A stretch of DNA of 18,796 bases, taken from contig CALXWF010000118.1 of the NCBI GenBank assembly GCA_944392285.1, forward strand, positions 1 through 18,796, in the 5' to 3' direction. Below are positions 15,117-18,796 of the stretch, one piece after another. The translations under genes were made by a program, and so were the position numbers. The stretch comes from an uncultured Alphaproteobacteria bacterium (GTDB lineage: Bacteria > Pseudomonadota > Alphaproteobacteria > RF32 > CAG-239). Positions within the stretch are counted from its first letter, which is position 1. Each line of letters starts with the position of its first letter. The notes beneath the pieces were generated by a model that did not search any database, was not told where the DNA came from, and saw only the letters and a list, made by a program, of their open reading frames with translations.

Positions 15117-16951
15117 CTATCCTAGCTTTTCAAGCTCTTCCGAAGTTTTAAGCCATTGTTCTTCAAGCTCGTTTAGCTGATTTTCGGTATAAGCAAAATC
15201 TTTTTGCGCCGCAATGATTTCTGCCGGACTTAAGGGAGTCATAAAGGCTTCTTGCAGTTTTTGTTTTTCTTGCTGCAGGCGTTCCATTTGTTTTTCAAGG
15301 CGGCGGATATCTGCCTGCAGAGCTTTTTTTGCAACATTTTTTCTTTAGAACTTGCCTCAGCGGGTTTGGCTTTTTTCACCTCGGGACGCGGAGAATTTTC
15401 GCCTAATAGTTCGCGGCGGTAATCTTCCAAATCTCCATGATATTCTTTGCAGGTGCCGTTTTTAACCAGCCACAGGTTATCTGCTACCAGCTCAATTAAG
15501 TGTAAATCATGGGTTATCAGAATCAGCGCCCCTTTGTAGTCATTTAAGGCGGTTATCAGAGCGTCGCGGGCTTCTATATCCAGATGGTTGGTCGGCTCGT
15601 CCAAAATTAATAAAGACGGGGCGTTTTTGCTCATGGCGGCAAAAAGCAAGCGCGCTTTTTCTCCCCCTGAAAGTTTGGCAATTTGGGTCAAAGCCTTTTC
15701 TTGCTCTAAGCCAAAACGCGCCAAATGCGCGCGAACCTGCGGCTCTGAGGCCATGGGCATTTGGCTTGCCATATATTCATAAGCCGTTAAATCTAAGGGG
15801 AGTTCTTCACTTTGGTGCTGAGCAAAATAGCCTATGCGCAGTTTGGAAGAGTATCTTATTTTTCCGGACATCGGCGATAATTTTTGGGATATCAGCTTGG
15901 CCAGTGTCGATTTACCGTTGCCGTTGGCTCCGAGCAGAGCTATGCGGTCATTGTCGACGATTTGTAAATTGAGCCTTTTTAAGACAACCTTCTCCCCGTA
16001 GCCAGTTGCAACATCTTCAAGCGTGAGCAACGGCGGCGGCAAGGCCTCGGGCTCGGGAAAGTCAAAACGGCAAGAGGCGGCGTCTTCCATGAGGGTGACC
16101 GTGTCTAATTTTTCAAGCATTTTAATACGGCTTTGCGCTTGTTTGGCTTTGCTTGCTTTGTAACGGAAACGGTCAACAAAAGCCTGAAGATGACGGCGTT
16201 TTTGCTCTATTTTGGCGGCTTGCTTGCTTAACAACTCTTGCTGCATGGCGCGGGTTTTGCAAAAAGTATCATAATTGCCGCCGTAGGTTATTAGCCGTTT
16301 ATTGTCAAAATGAATGATATAAGTACACAAAGCATTTAAAATGGCTCTGTCATGGCTGATAAGAACCATGGTGCCGGCATATTTCTGCAAATGATTTTGC
16401 AGCCACAGACTTGCTTCCAAATCCAGATGATTGGTCGGCTCATCCAACAGCAAAATATCTGACGGCTGAAACAAGGCCGCCGCCAAAGCCAGACGCATGC
16501 GCCAACCGCCGGAAAATTCTTTAACCGGTCGTGCTAAATCTGCCTCCGAAAAGCCTAAACCATTTAAAATTTCGGCCGCACGCGCCGGCGCAGATGCTGC
16601 CCCCATCAGATTCAGACGCTCGTGAATCTCGCCAAGCTCCATGGGAGAGGCTTGTTCCAAACGATTTAACAGCTCGGCGCGCTCTTTGTCTTTGTGCAAA
16701 ACAAAATCTAAAATCGAGCTTTCCGTGTCTTGTTGCTCTTGTTCAACATATACGACTTTATAACTTGAGGGAAAGCCAATGCTGCCGCTCTCAGTTTCCA
16801 GCTCACCTTGCAAGGCACGAAACAAAGTGGATTTGCCGCAACCGTTGGGGCCGATAAGCCCGACTTTCCAACCGTCGGCAATGTGCGCCGAGGCATGCTC
16901 CAGCAAAACTTTTGCCCCTATGCGCAAGGTGATGTCATTAATATCAATCAT
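15117..16951 (-). CDS. ABC-F ATPase, YheS-like, C-terminus reached by -1 frameshift
   Basis: ABC-F proteins are soluble twin ATPases that bind the ribosomal E site and ease stalled translation. Present are two Walker A motifs (GPNGCGKST, GANGNGKST), two signatures (FSGGWRMRL, LSGGEKARL), two LLLDEPTNHLD-type Walker B motifs, and a linker with KASKAKQAQSRIKMLEKL as in YheS. The starting frame stops at 15239 (570 residues) in a non-family tail. A shift of -1 at 15323-15329 instead yields a coiled-coil end (IRRLEKQMERLQQ, then LNELEEQWLKTSEELEKLG) stopping at 15117, about 611 residues, which matches YheS closely. The gene overlaps queH by 8 bases and is probably translationally coupled to it. 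Either programmed frameshifting, a mutation or a homopolymer error explains the break. Confidence 0.85.
15273..15329 (-). promoter_or_regulatory. Candidate -1 frameshift site with downstream stem
   Basis: On the - strand the heptamer A AAA AAG (15329-15323) is in the zero-frame phase AAA AAG, the same slippery sequence used in E. coli dnaX. Two bases later, CTGCAGGC (15320-15313) can pair with GCCTGCAG (15280-15273), an 8-bp stem with a 32-base loop. The spacing is shorter than the usual 5-9 bases. The stem could be a by-product of repeated Leu-Gln codons CTG CAG. Confidence 0.4.
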
Positions 16952-17492
16952 TCTTTATTTCCGGCCTGGGTTTGCAGCCGCAATAGCTTTGGTTGTAAAG
17001 ATTGAGTGTTTTTATCAGTGTTTGGCGGCGTTCCTGCATGCCGCCTTTGCGGCCTTCAATTTGCTCATAGGTCATGTTTGTTTCAGCGGCGGCTTTAGCG
17101 GCCATGCGATTGACCTGATCCAAGTCTTTATAACGCGAAACGCCCAAAACCGACGCCACCGCTTTATAACCCTCTGCCTTGGCATATTCCATAACTCTTT
17201 TCAGGCGCATATAAAAACAAATATCACAACGTTTGCCTCGTTCCGGCTCGTTTTCAAGCCCGCGGGTTAATTCGCACCAGCGCTCATTGTCATATTCAAG
17301 CGCAAGAAAAGGAATATTATAAACAGCGCAAAGGCGTTTGTTTTCCTCAAGGCGGCGCTGATATTCCTGAAGTGGGCGAATGTTGGGATTGTAAAAAACA
17401 ACGGCAAAATCACGCCCTTCTTGAGCCAGTTTTTCAATAACGGCACAAGAACAGGGCGCACAGCAAGAAAGTAGCAACAATTTTTCGCTCAT
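16944..17492 (-). CDS. queH: Epoxyqueuosine reductase QueH
   Basis: QueH (DUF208) reduces epoxyqueuosine to queuosine, the last step of making the modified base at tRNA position 34. It replaces the cobalamin-dependent QueG. The 182-residue protein has the family cysteines: LLSCCAPCSC (8-17), KRCDICFYMRL in the middle, and SYCGCKPR near the end, which bind a 4Fe-4S cluster and a nearby metal. SRYKDLDQVN is also typical. The frame is open far upstream to 17762, but those 90 extra residues overlap the divergent gene. The ATG at 17492 is preceded by GAGG and directly gives the conserved cysteine start. It is the first gene of a two-gene unit with the ABC-F gene, both acting on translation. Confidence 0.94.
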   Translation of the reverse strand: MSEKLLLLSCCAPCSCAVIEKLAQEGRDFAVVFYNPNIRPLQEYQRRLEENKRLCAVYNIPFLALEYDNERWCELTRGLENEPERGKRCDICFYMRLKRVMEYAKAEGYKAVASVLGVSRYKDLDQVNRMAAKAAAETNMTYEQIEGRKGGMQERRQTLIKTLNLYNQSYCGCKPRPEIKND

Positions 17493-17519
17493 TTGTTTTT
17501 CCTCATAAAAGTTATTCGC

Positions 17520-17585
17520 ATCATACACAAAAATTTGTTTTTGGCAAATATAATTGCTTGCCAAAAAAAATTTAGTTTTTAAGAT
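17520..17585. promoter_or_regulatory. Back-to-back divergent promoters for queH and the FrhB-like gene
   Basis: The inverted repeat TTGGCAA (17541-17547) / TTGCCAA (17558-17564) supplies a TTGCCA -35 on each strand. To the left (- strand) TATGAT at 17525-17520 follows after 16 bases and drives queH. To the right (+ strand) TAAGAT at 17580-17585 also follows after 16 bases and drives the FrhB-like gene. The symmetric repeat could also be a shared operator. Confidence 0.5.
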
Positions 17586-17621
17586 AGCGTTATCTACTGT
17601 AGTTTGACGGAGAAGATGATA

Positions 17622-18796
17622 ATGATTGAAATTGCCAAAGAAAAATGTTGCGGATGTTCTGCCTGCGCCAATATTTGTCCGGTCGGTGCCATTTCCATGC
17701 GGGCAGATGACGAAGGTTTTTTGTATCCGAGCGTTGAGAGTGATAAGTGCACCCATTGTCATCTGTGTGTGGATACCTGCCCGTCTTTAAGCAAGCCTAA
17801 AAATGAAAATTCACCAAAACCTTTGTGTTTTGCCGCTTGGGCTAAAGATGACACCATTCGCAAGACCAGCTCATCAGGCGGCGTGTTTTCTTTGGTAGCT
17901 ACAGAAATTTTGACAGAAAACGGCGTTGTGTGCGGCGCCGCTTTTGATGAGAATGCGCATCTTCGGCATATTCTTATTGATAATGAAAAAGACTTGTACA
18001 AACTGCGCGGCTCAAAATATGTTCAAAGCGAAATCGGCTCCGTGTTTAAGGATATTCGCAAACTCTTAAAAGAAGGGCGCAAAGTTTTGTTTTGCGGCAC
18101 ACCGTGCCAAGGCGCCGGTCTTAGAGCTTTTCTGAAACAAAATTATGATAATTTGTTTGTGGCAGACGTGGTTTGCCACGGCGCCCCTTCTCCAAAAGTT
18201 TTTGCCAGATATCTGTGCGACACACTCGGCGAAAATGCCTCATTCAGTGAAATTGCTTTTCGCGATAAATGCAACGGGTGGAAACAGCTGACCTTGTGTA
18301 TTCGCAACCAAGAAGAAGAACTGCTTAAAGAAAAAGCCGGCGAAAATTCTTATATGAACGGTTTTCTCGGCAATTTGTATTTGCGCCCGAGCTGTAGCGA
18401 ATGTCCTTATACGACTTGTCAGCGAATCGGCGATATTACTTTGGGCGATTTTTGGGGGATTCAGAATTTTAAGAAAAAGCTCGATGATGACAAAGGGACT
18501 TCTCTTTTGCTAATTAACAACCGCAAAGGGCGCGAACTTTTGGAAAAAATTAAGCCTTTGCTTAAGGTTTGTGAAGAAAGACCGCTTAAGGAAGCCGTTA
18601 GCGGAAATCCGGTATTAAAACACCCTTGCACCCCGCATAAAAACCGCCAAACTTTTTTTGAATTGTTTCAAGACCCTCATCGTGAGGTGGCCGATATGGT
18701 TGAAGAATGTATGGAGAAGAAAAAAGTCGGAATTATGAATTTTCATTATTCCAATGTTAATTTCGGCGCGGTCATGGTTCCTTTTGCTTTGGCAAA
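17622..18796 (+). CDS. FrhB-like protein fused to polysaccharide pyruvyl transferase (partial)
   Basis: This gene is cut by the right edge after 391 codons. Two 4Fe-4S ferredoxin motifs come first (C9-C12-C15-C19-P and C43-C46-C49-C53-P). A coenzyme F420 hydrogenase/dehydrogenase beta-subunit region follows (about 70-350), with SSGGVFS, FCGTPCQGAGL, VVCHGAPSPKVF, CSECPYTT and GDITLGDFWGI. From about residue 367 the frame continues as KKVGIMNFHYSNVNFGAV, the start pattern of polysaccharide pyruvyl transferases. The order suggests a cell-surface polysaccharide enzyme; F420 itself is not expected in this type of bacterium. An ATG at 17616 is also in frame, but GGAG spacing (9 bases) favours 17622. 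The rest of the transferase domain lies outside the window. Confidence 0.88.
   Translation, partial: MIEIAKEKCCGCSACANICPVGAISMRADDEGFLYPSVESDKCTHCHLCVDTCPSLSKPKNENSPKPLCFAAWAKDDTIRKTSSSGGVFSLVATEILTENGVVCGAAFDENAHLRHILIDNEKDLYKLRGSKYVQSEIGSVFKDIRKLLKEGRKVLFCGTPCQGAGLRAFLKQNYDNLFVADVVCHGAPSPKVFARYLCDTLGENASFSEIAFRDKCNGWKQLTLCIRNQEEELLKEKAGENSYMNGFLGNLYLRPSCSECPYTTCQRIGDITLGDFWGIQNFKKKLDDDKGTSLLLINNRKGRELLEKIKPLLKVCEERPLKEAVSGNPVLKHPCTPHKNRQTFFELFQDPHREVADMVEECMEKKKVGIMNFHYSNVNFGAVMVPFALA

Noticed and set aside
17493..17621. Possible preQ1 riboswitch upstream of queH.
   Set aside because: The leader after the predicted start site is only about 20 bases and shows no preQ1 aptamer hairpin with a following A-rich tail.
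17493..17762. 90-residue N-terminal extension of queH.
   Set aside because: It crosses the intergenic promoters and the start of the divergent FrhB-like gene and does not resemble the family; MSEKLLLLSCCAPC is the normal QueH start.

Overview
The window looks like a piece of chromosome from a low-GC, host-associated (gut-type) alphaproteobacterium. The main reason is the gene block nuoL-nuoM-nuoN-birA-rnj (RNase J), an alphaproteobacterial arrangement. AT-rich intergenic DNA, QueH in place of the cobalamin-dependent QueG, an Isf-type flavoprotein and a ferredoxin/FrhB-like protein all suit an oxygen-poor habitat. The exact lineage is inference; no rRNA or other decisive marker is present.

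Layout. (1) 1-182: a short repeat-bearing edge region and a hairpin terminator. (2) 183-2864 (-): mutS, divergent from a PhoR-like sensor kinase at 2959-4377 (+). (3) 4380-11407 (-): one transcription unit, nuoL-nuoM-nuoN-birA-rnj, whose 3' end meets the kinase gene with only 2 bases between stop codons. (4) 11443-12135: a terminator, an unrecognised 108-aa gene, a strong promoter with tRNA-Lys(UUU), its terminator, and a degenerate copy of the tRNA T-arm. (5) 12137-13867 (-): a CLC-type Cl-/H+ antiporter with CBS domains and its own promoter. (6) 13956-15102 (-): a compact metal-responsive operon reading metallothionein-like gene, then csoR, then an iron-sulfur flavoprotein, driven by a promoter that contains a CsoR-type palindrome. 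(7) 15117-17492 (-): queH and a YheS-type ABC-F gene whose C-terminus is reached only by a -1 frameshift at A AAA AAG. (8) 17622 to the right edge (+): an FrhB-like protein running into a polysaccharide pyruvyl transferase domain, cut by the window.

Three points stand out. First, a 52-residue, 13-cysteine metallothionein-like gene (14873-15031) sits directly before csoR and is hidden by an overlapping false extension of csoR. Its CsoR has the Cys-His-Cys copper ligands and second-shell Tyr and Glu, and a matching operator overlaps the promoter. This suggests a self-contained copper sensing and sequestering operon. Second, NuoL, NuoM and NuoN are recognisable by scaffold motifs and by the NuoL lateral arm, yet nearly all the charged residues of their proton channels are replaced. 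A membrane arm that pumps fewer protons, or none, is a real possibility. Third, the ABC-F frameshift has the exact phase of a classical -1 programmed slip followed by an 8-bp inverted repeat, although a homopolymer sequencing error remains the simple alternative.
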